Of a DNA stretch of 64,000 nucleotides, positions 38,363-46,681 are shown piece after piece. A program made the position numbers and the translations under genes. This DNA comes from JBBIQS01 sp037442205 (lineage in GTDB: Bacteria > Myxococcota > Myxococcia > Myxococcales > UBA5297), in assembly GCA_037442205.1 (NCBI GenBank), contig JBBIQS010000007.1, positions 61,263-125,262 of the forward strand. The letters are read 5' to 3'. Under the pieces are notes generated by a model. The model ran no database searches and was not told where the DNA came from. It was given only the letters and a program-made list of their open reading frames with translations. Within the stretch, counting starts at the first letter, position 1; each line of letters opens with the position of its first letter.

Positions 38363-39082
38363 TCAGGGCACGATCAGAATCGCCGTCCCCACCCTGACCT
38401 CCTTGGCCAGGAAGCGGATGTGGCGATTCTCGATGCCCAGGCATCCGAGGGTCCAGTCGCCGCCGGTGACGTGGATCGACTCCGGGTCCTGGGCTTCGGC
38501 GCGCGAGATCTCGGCGGCCATCGAGGTCGGCGCGCCGTGGATGCCGATGGTCCCGCCCAGCGCCGAGTAGAAGTCGGGGCAGCCGCCCTGGCGCTGCGAG
38601 CGCTTCACCCGCTCCAGCGCCTCGGGGGCGAAGCGCTTCTCCTTCACCGCCGCCTCCACGTCCGCCGGACCGGGATAGCTGATCGACAGGAAATAGCTGT
38701 ACTCGCTCTGGGCGATGCTTCCGCACAGCCAATACTCGCCCTCGGGAGTGCGGGCGTCGTTGAGCTTGAGCTTGGTGCCCACCGGCCTGCTGGAGAGCGC
38801 CATCGGCACCGGAAAGCGGATCCGCGCCGGCACCGAGCTCTTCTGCAGCGGGTCGTAGTCCTTGAGATCGACCTGCCGCTCGACCGGCCGGCCGTTCTCC
38901 AGCAGGTAGAGCCGCCGCGCCGCCTTGAACGCCACCAGGCAGCGCGCCCCCTTCTGGCGGGCGACGAACTGGCGCGCCGCGTCACAGGAGGCGGGCGCGG
39001 CGCGGCAATCCCCCGGGCCGAACAGGGCGTTCGCTTCCGGGGCGGCGGCCAGCAGCACAGCCGAGATCACGGGCAGCAGCAT
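38363..39082 (-). CDS. L,D-transpeptidase (YkuD) family secreted protein
   Basis: 239 residues, GGAGG 6 nt before the ATG, and a short signal peptide (LLPVISAVLLAAAPEA). The YkuD-type catalytic region is near the C-terminus: GTIGIHGAPT and DWTLGCLGIEN, with the nucleophile Cys about 214. These enzymes cross-link peptidoglycan through 3-3 bonds or attach proteins to it. The usual S/T-H-G-C-x-R is TLGCLGI here, lacking the His before Gly and the Arg, so activity may differ. Two N-terminal Cys could form a disulphide. Divergent from the M14-type peptidase gene. Confidence 0.82.
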   Translation of the reverse strand: MLLPVISAVLLAAAPEANALFGPGDCRAAPASCDAARQFVARQKGARCLVAFKAARRLYLLENGRPVERQVDLKDYDPLQKSSVPARIRFPVPMALSSRPVGTKLKLNDARTPEGEYWLCGSIAQSEYSYFLSISYPGPADVEAAVKEKRFAPEALERVKRSQRQGGCPDFYSALGGTIGIHGAPTSMAAEISRAEAQDPESIHVTGGDWTLGCLGIENRHIRFLAKEVRVGTAILIVP

Positions 39083-39241
39083 GGGGGACCTCCGCCGGGG
39101 ATTGCTGCAACCGGCCGGCCACCGCCCCTCCCCTCGCGGTCCGATATCCAGCCCTGTCATGTGGCGTTGCGAAGCGCGATGCCGCTTGCCAGTCAAGCCG
39201 TTTACTGGCGCCGCGGCCCTCTCTGTTTCACACTGAAGGTG

Positions 39242-40039
39242 ATGACCTACGAGGAATACCTCGAGCGTCTGCGCCGCCACGCCCCCCTGGGCGATCTGGC
39301 CGAGTACGGCCGCGTGATGGAGAACAACCGCTTCTACCCGCTGATGCGCCTGACCACCCCCGGCGAGCGGGTGCTCACCCTCACCACCGGCTTCCACGGC
39401 GAGGAGCAAGCCGGCCCGCTGACCATGCTCGAGCACCTGCCCGAGATCGCCCAGCTGGCGCGGTCCTCGGGGGTGGGCTTGAGGGTCTATCCCTGCATCA
39501 ACCCGAGCGGTTTCGAGGCCCAGAACCGCTACAACGCCAGCGGCGAGCGCCCCAACAACGACCTGCTGCGCTACGAGGTCGAACCCGGCCGGCTGGTCGG
39601 CGAGCTCACGGACGGGCAGCAGTTCCTGCGCTGGACGCTGTTCACCGAGGGGCCCAAGGAGACCCGCGCCCTGCGCCAGGACCTGCAGCGCTTCTCCCCG
39701 CCCCACGCCGCCCTCGACATCCACCAGGACAAGGGCCTGCGCGGCCAGCTCACCTACGCCTACACCTTTGGCGATCGCGACGCCTATCGCCCGCTCCTGG
39801 CCGCCTCGCGCCGCCACGCCGGGATCGCGGCCTCGACCGTCGTCGACGAGATCACCAAGGTCACCACCGATCAGGAGGGGCTGGTCGAGTTCCGCGACGG
39901 CAGCGTCACCGACTACTTCTCGCGCCTGGGCGTGCCCTACACCGCAGCCCTGGAGACCACCGTCGAGACCCCGCTCAGCGAGTGCCACCAGGTCAATCTG
40001 ATCTGGATCCGCGGCTTCATCGCCCTGGCCGGACGGTGA
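39242..40039 (+). CDS. M14-type zinc carboxypeptidase / succinylglutamate desuccinylase-like protein
   Basis: 265 residues. Zinc motif HxxE in TGFHGEEQAG, then PCINPSGFEAQNRYNA, DLLRYE, ALDIHQDKG (third zinc ligand His) and the C-terminal ALETTVETP carrying the general-base Glu. These match the M14 peptidase / aspartoacylase group. No signal peptide, so likely cytoplasmic; substrate unknown. ATG at 39242 with AAGG upstream; an in-frame GTG one codon earlier is possible. Confidence 0.85.
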   Translation: MTYEEYLERLRRHAPLGDLAEYGRVMENNRFYPLMRLTTPGERVLTLTTGFHGEEQAGPLTMLEHLPEIAQLARSSGVGLRVYPCINPSGFEAQNRYNASGERPNNDLLRYEVEPGRLVGELTDGQQFLRWTLFTEGPKETRALRQDLQRFSPPHAALDIHQDKGLRGQLTYAYTFGDRDAYRPLLAASRRHAGIAASTVVDEITKVTTDQEGLVEFRDGSVTDYFSRLGVPYTAALETTVETPLSECHQVNLIWIRGFIALAGR

Positions 40040-40247
40040 GGCTTCCGGCGATCGCGCCGGCCGCTCCCTGCGGGCCCTGGCGGGACCTCCGGTCGCGGTT
40101 CATCGCCGGTCGCTGATCCATAAATCGCCAGGGATTGCGCCGGGATGGACTCGGAGCGGTCTGGCATCCCCGGCGGTATCCCACGGCCGTGCGCCGGGGC
40201 TGGGCGATTTCTTTGCGCCCACAGCGCCGCGAAGCAATATCTATCCA

Positions 40248-41570
40248 ATGCGAAACTCGACAATTGGCCTGTTGGCCCTTTCTTCCCTCTGGCTCGGCGC
40301 GTTGGCGACGGGGTGCGGGGGCAAGCCGGCCCCGGCGAAGTACCAGATCGGCGGCACGGTCAGCGGACTCCAGGGCTCCGGGCTGGTGCTGGCCAACGGC
40401 GCCGAGGAGCTGCCGATCTCCGCCAACGGCCCCTTCGCCTTCCCGACCACGGTGGAGAGCGGCACCGGCTACTCGGTGACGGTCAGGACTCAGCCGACCT
40501 CGCCCTACCAACTCTGCACGGTGACCGGCGGCAGCGGCAGCGTCGCCGGCGCCGACGTGTCGAGCATCGTGGTCAGCTGCCCGACTCCGGGCTGCCAGAC
40601 GGTGGGAAGCGTCGCCAGCGACATCTTTACGCGCTACCTCGATGTCGGCGGAACCGACCTGTTCTTCGAGTTGGGAAAGGACTACGGGACCTTCAAGGTG
40701 GTCGACATCTCCAATCCGGCGGCGCCGGTGGAGAAGGGAAGCCTGGCGCTCGACAAGACCACGGGGTGCTGGTTCGCCGGCGGCGTCAGGCTCGCTCCTG
40801 GCGGGAACTTCGCCTACCTGTTCGGCGGCGGCTGCCAGGGCCTGCCGGTCATCGACGTCACCGACCGCGCCCATCCGCAGGCGGGCTCGGTGGTCGCCGG
40901 GCCGTCGGCCGGGACGATGGACCTCAAGATCTGCGGCTCCATGGCCTACGCCGCCGTGCAGGGCAAAGGGGTGGCTGCCTTCGACGTCAGCTCCCCGGGA
41001 GCCCCGGTCTTCAAGGACGAGCTCGTGGTCAGCGGGACGCCCTACCCCTACGCGGTGACCTGCCGGACCCGAGACGCGACCTTCGACGAGGTCTATCTGG
41101 GCGACGGAGGCACCGGCACCGCGCCCGCGGGCTTGAGGGTCTTCGAGTACGACAAGAGCACTCACAAGTTCGCCGCCAAGGGCAGCTACACGCCGGCCAA
41201 CGACTCCTGGGGCGGCCGCGGCTGGGCGATGAGCGACTCCCTGCTGTACCTGGGATGGTCGGACCGCAGCCAGCTGGCGGTCTTCGACGTCTCCAACAAG
41301 GATTCGATCCCCGCCCCCTCGGTGATCCCCTCAGGCCCCAGCAGCAACTCGGAGCTGCTGGTCATCGACCAGACCCTGATCACCGGCAGCGGTATCGGGC
41401 TGGGCTTCTTCAACCTCAGCAGCCCGACCCAGCCGTCGCTGGTGGGAAGCCAGCCACTCGCCAATTCGCCGGTGGGCCTGGCCACCTTCTCCCACGGGGC
41501 GGATCGCTACCTGGCCTACACCGTCAACGGCGAGGCCACGGTTTCGCTCTGTCGACTCAAGCTCCCCTAG
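40248..41570 (+). CDS. LVIVD/propeller-type lipoprotein
   Basis: 440 residues with lipobox LATGC (about Cys23). Residues 30-115 are a carboxypeptidase-regulatory-like/Ig domain of the form IGGTVSGLQGSGLVL ... YSVTVRTQPTSP, common in surface lipoproteins of this group. Residues 130-430 contain repeats with KVVDISNPAAPV, AFDVSSPGAPV and FNLSSPTQPS, the LVIVD-repeat signature of a beta-propeller. Probably anchored at the outer membrane. A GC-rich hairpin follows the stop. Confidence 0.85.
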   Translation: MRNSTIGLLALSSLWLGALATGCGGKPAPAKYQIGGTVSGLQGSGLVLANGAEELPISANGPFAFPTTVESGTGYSVTVRTQPTSPYQLCTVTGGSGSVAGADVSSIVVSCPTPGCQTVGSVASDIFTRYLDVGGTDLFFELGKDYGTFKVVDISNPAAPVEKGSLALDKTTGCWFAGGVRLAPGGNFAYLFGGGCQGLPVIDVTDRAHPQAGSVVAGPSAGTMDLKICGSMAYAAVQGKGVAAFDVSSPGAPVFKDELVVSGTPYPYAVTCRTRDATFDEVYLGDGGTGTAPAGLRVFEYDKSTHKFAAKGSYTPANDSWGGRGWAMSDSLLYLGWSDRSQLAVFDVSNKDSIPAPSVIPSGPSSNSELLVIDQTLITGSGIGLGFFNLSSPTQPSLVGSQPLANSPVGLATFSHGADRYLAYTVNGEATVSLCRLKLP

Positions 41571-41580
41571 CTCGGTCGTC

Positions 41581-41599
41581 CCCGGGGAGGTGCCCCGGG
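41581..41599 (+). terminator. Hairpin after the LVIVD lipoprotein gene
   Basis: Perfect 7-bp all-GC stem CCCGGGG / CCCCGGG with a 5-nt loop, 11 nt after the stop codon. There is no T-run, so termination strength is uncertain. Confidence 0.45.
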
Positions 41600-41733
41600 C
41601 CCAGGCCTTCGCCGACGTCGCTCAGGCGTCGGCCCGGCTTCCGCGGTTGGCAGTGCCTTCGCCGCAGTTCGCGGCCAGCGCCAGGCAGGTCGACGGCATG
41701 GCGATAGAGCTCGCCATCCCCGCGGTCCCCTAA
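41599..41733 (+). pseudogene. Relic of the anti-sigma gene's N-terminal region
   Basis: In frame the plus strand reads AQAFADVAQASARLPRLAVP, continues SPQFAASARQ and then runs into a TAA at 41731. This matches residues 36-66 of the intact anti-sigma factor (AQAFADVDQALAQLPRMAVP, then PPPFAAIARQ), 974 nt downstream, same orientation. The zinc-finger part and everything after residue 66 are missing. It lies between the LVIVD gene's hairpin and the sigma gene, so it is a decayed partial duplicate. Confidence 0.8.
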
Positions 41734-41865
41734 ATAGTTGCGCCGGAAATCCCCAGGGATGACAACTCCCTGACCGAGGTGCATCGCTCGCGGTCGCGGA
41801 CGGCAATCAAGGCGGGCGGCCGGGTGTCCAATCCGCCATCGGGGCCCGAGCGAAGGACGATTTCC

Positions 41866-42471
41866 GTGGAAGCCAACCAGCGCCTGTCATTCCTGCGCGG
41901 ACCTGCCGGCGAACGGGCGCTGTTGGCGCGGCTGGCCGCCGGCGACGAGCTGGCCTACCGCGAGCTCTACGAGCAGTACGCTCCCGGGCTGATGCGGTTG
42001 CTGATGGGCGTGGTCAAGAACCGCTCGCTGGCCGAGGAGATCCTGCAGGAGACCTTCGTCGCCGCCTTCAAGCACGTGGCCAGCTTCCGCGGCGAGGCCC
42101 GGCTGGCCACCTGGCTGGCTGGAATCGCGCTGCGCCGCGCCTTCAACTCGGTCCGCGACGACGGCCGCCGCCTGCGCGCCCTGCCCGCTCCGGATTCCGA
42201 GTGCTCGGCCCCCTCTCCCGAGCACTGGCTGGGCGACCGCGACCTGACCCGCAAGATCCTGGCGCTGCTCGAGGAAATGGAGCCGGCCAAGAAGCTGGCG
42301 CTGCTGCTGCAGGCTGAGGGCTACACCGCCGCCGAGATCGCCGAAGTCACCGGTGAGCCGCGCGGGACGGTGCTGTCGCGGCTGTCGCGCGGCAGGGCCG
42401 AGCTGGCCGAGCGCGTCCAGCAGGCCGGGCTGGCGGTCGCCGGGCCGCTCTTCACTGAGGAGGCGAAATGA
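41866..42471 (+). CDS. ECF-type RNA polymerase sigma factor
   Basis: 201 residues from the GTG at 41866 (AAGGA upstream, 8 nt); an upstream in-frame GTG at 41824 would add an Arg/Pro-rich extension. Region 2 is ELAYRELYEQYAPGLMRLLMGVVKNRSLAEEILQETF (first part) and FRGEARLATWLAGIALRRA; region 4 is EGYTAAEIAEVTGEPRGTVLSRLSRGRAEL, the HTH that reads the -35 element. Its stop overlaps the start of the anti-sigma gene (ATGA). It probably drives its own operon and envelope genes elsewhere; the signal is unknown. Confidence 0.92.
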   Translation: MEANQRLSFLRGPAGERALLARLAAGDELAYRELYEQYAPGLMRLLMGVVKNRSLAEEILQETFVAAFKHVASFRGEARLATWLAGIALRRAFNSVRDDGRRLRALPAPDSECSAPSPEHWLGDRDLTRKILALLEEMEPAKKLALLLQAEGYTAAEIAEVTGEPRGTVLSRLSRGRAELAERVQQAGLAVAGPLFTEEAK

Positions 42472-43547
42472 GCGACTGCCTCCTCATCCGCGAGCGCCTC
42501 GCCGACGGCGCCGACCGCGAAGATCCCCAGCTCGCGTCGCACCTGCGCGCCTGCCCGGAGTGCCGCGCCGCCGCCCAGGCCTTCGCCGACGTCGATCAGG
42601 CGCTGGCCCAGCTCCCGCGGATGGCCGTGCCGCCGCCGCCGTTCGCGGCCATCGCCCGGCAGGCCGCCGCCTCCGCCCGCTTCCGCCGGCGAATCGGCCA
42701 GGCGCGGCGCGCCGTTCCCTTCTTCGCCACCGGGCTGGCCGCCGCCGCCGCCGCGCTGCTCATCGCCTTCGTTTCGCGGGCTCCCTCCCCGGCGCCGCTG
42801 CCGCTGGCCAAGGCCGGCCAGACCCTGAACGGCGCCGCCGGTCCCAAGGCGGTGCGGCTCGACCAGGGCGCGCTGCTGAGGGTCGAGTCCGGCTCGGCCC
42901 AGGTGGTGGCCAACGGGGTCGAGCTGGGCGCCGGGGCGGTGTCGCTCGAGGTCCCCCATCTGCCCGAAGGCACTCGCTTTTTCGTGCACACCCCCGACGC
43001 CCAGGTGGTGGTCCACGGCACCCGGTTCAGCGTCGCGCGCGACGGCGAGGCCACGCTGGTCTCGGTGACGGAGGGGCTGGTGGAGGTCAGGCCCGAGGGG
43101 CGCGGCCGGCCGGCGCTGATGCTCGCGGCCGGCAAGAGCGCGCGGGTCGAATCGCTGGCCAGCTACCGCAGCCAGAAGCTGTCGGCGGCCACCTCGGCGC
43201 TCGACCAGGGCGACCTGGCCTCGGCGCAGGGGCTGTTGGCGAGCCTGCTCGAGACCGAGCCCGAGGTGGCGCTCTCGGCGCAGGCCCGCTCGCTGCTGGC
43301 CTGGTCGGCGGCGGCCGGGGGCGATCGGCCGGGAGCCATCCGCCAGTACCGCGAGGCGCTGGCGGCGGTGGACGGCGACGCGCTGCCGCCGTGGGCCGAC
43401 AACGCCCACGCCGAGCTGGCGCTGCTGCTGGAGCGCGAGGATCCGCGCGCCGCCCTCGAGAGCTGGCGGGAGTACGTCCGCCTGTTTCCCTCGGGGCTGC
43501 ACGCCTCGCTGGCCCGCTCGCGGCTGGCCGAATCCCGGGAGAAGTGA
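42468..43547 (+). CDS. Membrane anti-sigma factor with zinc-finger, FecR-like and TPR-like domains
   Basis: 359 residues. Residues 1-60 form an anti-sigma zinc-binding domain (H25, C29, C32 in HLRACPEC). A single transmembrane helix (about 85-102) follows. Residues 115-235 match a FecR-like periplasmic domain (ARVESGSAQVV-like strands, VHGTRFSVARDGEATLVSVTEGLVEV). The rest (about 240-359) forms helical hairpins like tetratricopeptide repeats (DQGDLASAQGLLASLLE, PRAALESWREYV). It would hold the upstream sigma factor at the membrane and sense a periplasmic partner, perhaps the next protein. A decayed partial copy is at 41599-41733. Confidence 0.85.
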   Translation: MSDCLLIRERLADGADREDPQLASHLRACPECRAAAQAFADVDQALAQLPRMAVPPPPFAAIARQAAASARFRRRIGQARRAVPFFATGLAAAAAALLIAFVSRAPSPAPLPLAKAGQTLNGAAGPKAVRLDQGALLRVESGSAQVVANGVELGAGAVSLEVPHLPEGTRFFVHTPDAQVVVHGTRFSVARDGEATLVSVTEGLVEVRPEGRGRPALMLAAGKSARVESLASYRSQKLSAATSALDQGDLASAQGLLASLLETEPEVALSAQARSLLAWSAAAGGDRPGAIRQYREALAAVDGDALPPWADNAHAELALLLEREDPRAALESWREYVRLFPSGLHASLARSRLAESREK

Positions 43548-43550
43548 GCC

Positions 43551-44645
43551 GTGTCGGTGGCGCTGCTCGGCCTGTGGCTGACCTTGGCCGCGACCCCGGC
43601 CAATTCGTACCTCGAAGTCAGCGCCCGCGATCCTGCCGGCGAGGACTGCCCGGCGCTGGCGGCCTCGGTGGCCCGGGCGCTGGTGGCGACCAGCGCCACG
43701 GTGGTGGTCGGGCCAGGGGCCCAGGAGCACTGCGGCAATCGCTGCGTGCGGCTGACGGTGAGCGAGCAGGAGCCGGGGCGCTTCCGGATCGAGGCCCGGC
43801 AGGCGGCGCACTTCGCCTCGTCGCTGCTGGAGATTCCGGAGAGCGCCACCGCGCTTGAGCGCTCGCGGGCGATCGCGGTGCAGGCGCGGCTGTTGATCGA
43901 CTGGCCGACGCCGCCCGAGCCGGTGCGCACGCAGGTGGTCCAGGTCGCGGCGGCGGCCACGCCTCCGCCGCCGGCAACGGTTTCCGCTGCGCCCGCGCCG
44001 GCCGCGGCTCCAACGGTTCCGGCGGAAGCGGCGCCGCTCGCCGCCGAGCCGACTCGGACGCCGGTGGCGCCGATCTCCCAGGGGAGTGTCGAGGTCGTGC
44101 CCGAGGTTCCGCTGGCGATGCAGGCCGAGGCGCAGGGTCCGGCGGCCAGCGCGCTGAGCCTGGACGTGGCGCTGACCGTGCTGGGCGGGCGGGACACCGA
44201 TTTCGTCAGCTGGGGTTCGACGCTGCGGCTGCGGGGAGCGCTGGCCTGGGGGCTGGAGGTACAGCTGGCGGCGGCGCTGCTCGATTCAACCAAGGGAGTC
44301 GATGCGATCGGCCGGTTCCGCCAGCGACCGCGGCCGCTGCTGGTGGGCGTGGCCTGGTCGACGCCCTTCGTCCCGGACCTCAAGCTCGGGCTGGGGGCGG
44401 AGTTCGTCTCGATTGATCTCGATCGCTTCCGCGACCCGGATGCCGATTCCCGCACCGACTGGTCGCCGGGGGCGGTGACCAGCGTCGAGTACCGGCGGCA
44501 GTTCTGGCGCTTCTCGGTGCTCGGGCAGCTGTACGCCGCGCTCCATCCGCGAGCGGCGCGCGAGCAGCTGGGCGGCGGGGCGATGCTGCTCTATCCGACC
44601 TGGACCTTCGGGGCCATGGTGGGGATGGGGTTTGGGCTATTGTAG
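43551..44645 (+). CDS. Envelope protein of the sigma/anti-sigma operon, predicted barrel C-terminus
   Basis: 364 residues from the GTG 3 nt after the anti-sigma stop. N-terminal signal peptide (ALLGLWLTLAATPANS). Residues 20-120 form a small alpha/beta domain with a Cys pair (EHCGNRC). A long Ala/Pro linker spans about 140-195. The C-terminal 165 residues have alternating amphipathic strands and end in FGLL, as in an outer-membrane barrel. No family recognised. Likely the target or sensor of the sigma system, by position. Confidence 0.75.
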   Translation: MSVALLGLWLTLAATPANSYLEVSARDPAGEDCPALAASVARALVATSATVVVGPGAQEHCGNRCVRLTVSEQEPGRFRIEARQAAHFASSLLEIPESATALERSRAIAVQARLLIDWPTPPEPVRTQVVQVAAAATPPPPATVSAAPAPAAAPTVPAEAAPLAAEPTRTPVAPISQGSVEVVPEVPLAMQAEAQGPAASALSLDVALTVLGGRDTDFVSWGSTLRLRGALAWGLEVQLAAALLDSTKGVDAIGRFRQRPRPLLVGVAWSTPFVPDLKLGLGAEFVSIDLDRFRDPDADSRTDWSPGAVTSVEYRRQFWRFSVLGQLYAALHPRAAREQLGGGAMLLYPTWTFGAMVGMGFGLL

Positions 44646-44759
44646 GTCCGGGTCTCGGCCGGCAGCCGGCGGCCTCGAGCCCGGAAACTTCCGAAATAAA
44701 TTCGCGAACTTGGTGCTAGCCGCTAGGAACAGGAAGCTCTTCTTCCGGGAGAACCGAAC

Positions 44760-45140
44760 ATGACCGTTCTGATGCGCGCCGCGCCGCTCGTCGCCTTGCT
44801 GCTGGGCTGCGCCCCAGTGGATCACCTGGGTACCGATGCGGCAGTGGACCCGGATGGCGGAGCCAGCCAAGCTCCTGATGCGAGCGACGGAGGAACGTCG
44901 CTGGACGGAACCGTCTCGTGTGGAGCTGCCACCTGCACCTCGGGGCAGCTGTGCGTGCTCCACGACTCAGGAATCGACGGCGGGGCAGCTCCAGTGCCGG
45001 CGTGCGAGAACGCTCCGGTCCACTGCTCCGATCTCCGCGACTGCTCCTACGGTACCTGCGGCTCCTGCGCGGCGGCGGTCTGCAACCCGGCTCCTGCGTA
45101 CTCGGTGCGCGGGAGAAACGTGGAGTGCATGGGCATGTAG
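44760..45140 (+). CDS. Small Cys-rich lipoprotein
   Basis: 126 residues with lipobox LLLGC (about Cys17), GGGAG upstream. After an Asp/Gly-rich linker (DAAVDPDGGASQAPDASDGG) come about a dozen Cys in a compact C-terminal half (CSDLRDCSYGTCGSC). Probably a small surface-anchored disulphide-rich protein. Unknown function; a second in-frame ATG at 44772 is possible. Confidence 0.7.
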   Translation: MTVLMRAAPLVALLLGCAPVDHLGTDAAVDPDGGASQAPDASDGGTSLDGTVSCGAATCTSGQLCVLHDSGIDGGAAPVPACENAPVHCSDLRDCSYGTCGSCAAAVCNPAPAYSVRGRNVECMGM

Positions 45141-45172
45141 GGCGGGACTGAGAAGACGCTCGGGAGTTCTCG

Positions 45173-45679
45173 ATGGCGAAACCAAGCAAGCGGTCCTCAC
45201 GCCCAAGGGTCAATGAGGATCCTGAGCGAGCGATTGCACACACCGTCCCCACCAAGAGCGTGATGGCCCGGGTCCGGAACGCGGACCTTCTCACGCAGCA
45301 CCTTGGCCGATGGCCGACGTTCCACGACTTCGAGGTGATCTCGATCTCGCTCGAGAGGGCGCCCTACCGCGATTGCACTGCCTGCGACTTGCGGGCGGAG
45401 TTCTACGTCTACGACCTTGCCACGGACGAGAGGCCTGCGCTCGCCGAGCTTCTCTTCCACGACGTCGAGGACGTGAAGATCGATGGGTTCAACTACCAGA
45501 ACCCCATCATGGGCCTGGGAATGCGGCTCGTGCGGCAGAAGGGTCGGCGAAGCCCAACCATCGCCGTCGAGTGGGGCGGGACGCTCATGCGCCACGATGC
45601 GAGCTTCCTGTGCGACCGGATCACGGTCGTGCGAGTGATGGACCTCGATCCCTTTGGCTACAGGGGCCGCAAGTCGTGA
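45173..45679 (+). CDS. Unknown protein, Imm-like
   Basis: 168 residues. A basic N-terminus is followed by RWPTFHDFEVISISLE, DVEDVKIDGFNYQNPI and WGGTLMRHDASFLCDRITV. These resemble the layout of polymorphic-toxin immunity proteins such as the Imm50 group, but I am not certain. No toxin gene is adjacent. Base composition is visibly lower in GC than its neighbours, a possible sign of transfer. GGGAG upstream. Confidence 0.55.
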   Translation: MAKPSKRSSRPRVNEDPERAIAHTVPTKSVMARVRNADLLTQHLGRWPTFHDFEVISISLERAPYRDCTACDLRAEFYVYDLATDERPALAELLFHDVEDVKIDGFNYQNPIMGLGMRLVRQKGRRSPTIAVEWGGTLMRHDASFLCDRITVVRVMDLDPFGYRGRKS

Positions 45680-45793
45680 GGGTTGGGGACCGGCCCGGAC
45701 CTTTGCAGAGAGGTTCGGTCGAGCCCCGCTGGCTCCCAACGCGGACCGCAGCGCTTTGCCCTCCCGAGACAGTTCTCCGGTCGGAGGTCTCTC

Positions 45794-46204
45794 ATGAAAG
45801 TGCTTCGAGCGGTTGTAGTAGCGAGTGTGTTCGCGGGCGGTTTGGCGTGGGCGGCTTCGCCGGAGAAGGCTCCGGCGGCCAAGAGCGCCGCGCCGCACAA
45901 GGTGCTCGCTCGCTACGTCGTCGAAGGCGTTCCCAATGCGAAGTACATCGACCTCATCGAGAGCCCGTTCGAGGTGCGCATGGCCTACGTCGACGGCTGG
46001 GGCTACTTCGTGGTCGAGCAAATCGGCATCTCGCCCACGGCCTATCACGGCTACAACGCCACCGGTGCCGAGCTTCTGCTTGAAATGGCAGAGACCGATC
46101 GCGTGAAGGGGCACGTCATCTACACCGACCGCCGCACCGCGCACGACGAGTTCAAGTTCACCGGGAAGCTCGACCCAAAGATGACTCCGATCGGAAAGCC
46201 CTGA
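45794..46204 (+). CDS. Small secreted protein of unknown family
   Basis: 136 residues with GGAGG before the ATG and a signal peptide ending in GGLAWA before ASPEK. The mature part is KVLARYVVEGVPNAKYIDL ... GWGYFVVEQIGISPTAYHGY. No family recognised. A decayed partial copy containing GYFVVELIGLSP lies at about 48276-48419. A UUCG-capped hairpin follows the stop. Confidence 0.7.
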   Translation: MKVLRAVVVASVFAGGLAWAASPEKAPAAKSAAPHKVLARYVVEGVPNAKYIDLIESPFEVRMAYVDGWGYFVVEQIGISPTAYHGYNATGAELLLEMAETDRVKGHVIYTDRRTAHDEFKFTGKLDPKMTPIGKP

Positions 46205-46681
46205 AAGCTCAGCCGATCGTTTCGACGGTCGGTTGCGCTGGGCCGGCGCAGGGAGCCCGGACCTCCTGTGTCCGTACCGCTGGCGGACGGTCGGCGCTCT
46301 CGATTCCTCGGAGCCGGATGCGCTGCGCCTGCGTCGTTGACCCCAAGCAATGACGGGGTCGGGGGTTCGCGCCGCGGTGTGCTCCGGTCGCTGACTGCGC
46401 GAGGCGAGCGAGGGGAGCTGTTGGGCGCTGCGCTTCGGGAGCTACCCCTCCGCCGATGACTTGAGTGGAATTCGGGCTATTGTGGCCACCGCCCGAGCAC
46501 TCGCTTGATGCTTGGCATGCCTCGAGGGGGGCACGATGACCGGCAACTGTCCCAACGAATCCAGGTTCTTGGCGCACCAGCGGGACGGCGTGCCGAGGGC
46601 CCTGACGTTTCGAAGCCCTTCCTGTCCCTTCGGCTGGCTGCCGATTCCGCGGTTTGTTCGAGGCAGGCCGTGATCCCGACC
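46205..46681. other. Intergenic region upstream of the B-box-like membrane protein
   Basis: 477 nt. Contains the hairpin at 46213-46232. The right third could encode an N-terminal extension of the next gene from ATG 46505, but that stretch is not conserved-looking and has no ribosome binding site. Nothing else recognised. Confidence 0.4.
46213..46232 (+). terminator. UUCG-capped hairpin after the small secreted protein gene
   Basis: Stem CCGATCGT / ACGGTCGG (one G-U wobble) closed by a UUCG tetraloop, 9 nt after the stop. There is no T-run. Such tetraloop hairpins are stable and often mark 3' ends. Confidence 0.45.

Noticed and set aside
40119..41765. Shared CCAGGGAT words upstream of the LVIVD and sigma genes as a common regulatory site
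   Set aside because: The flanking bases do not align in the same order; too short to support.
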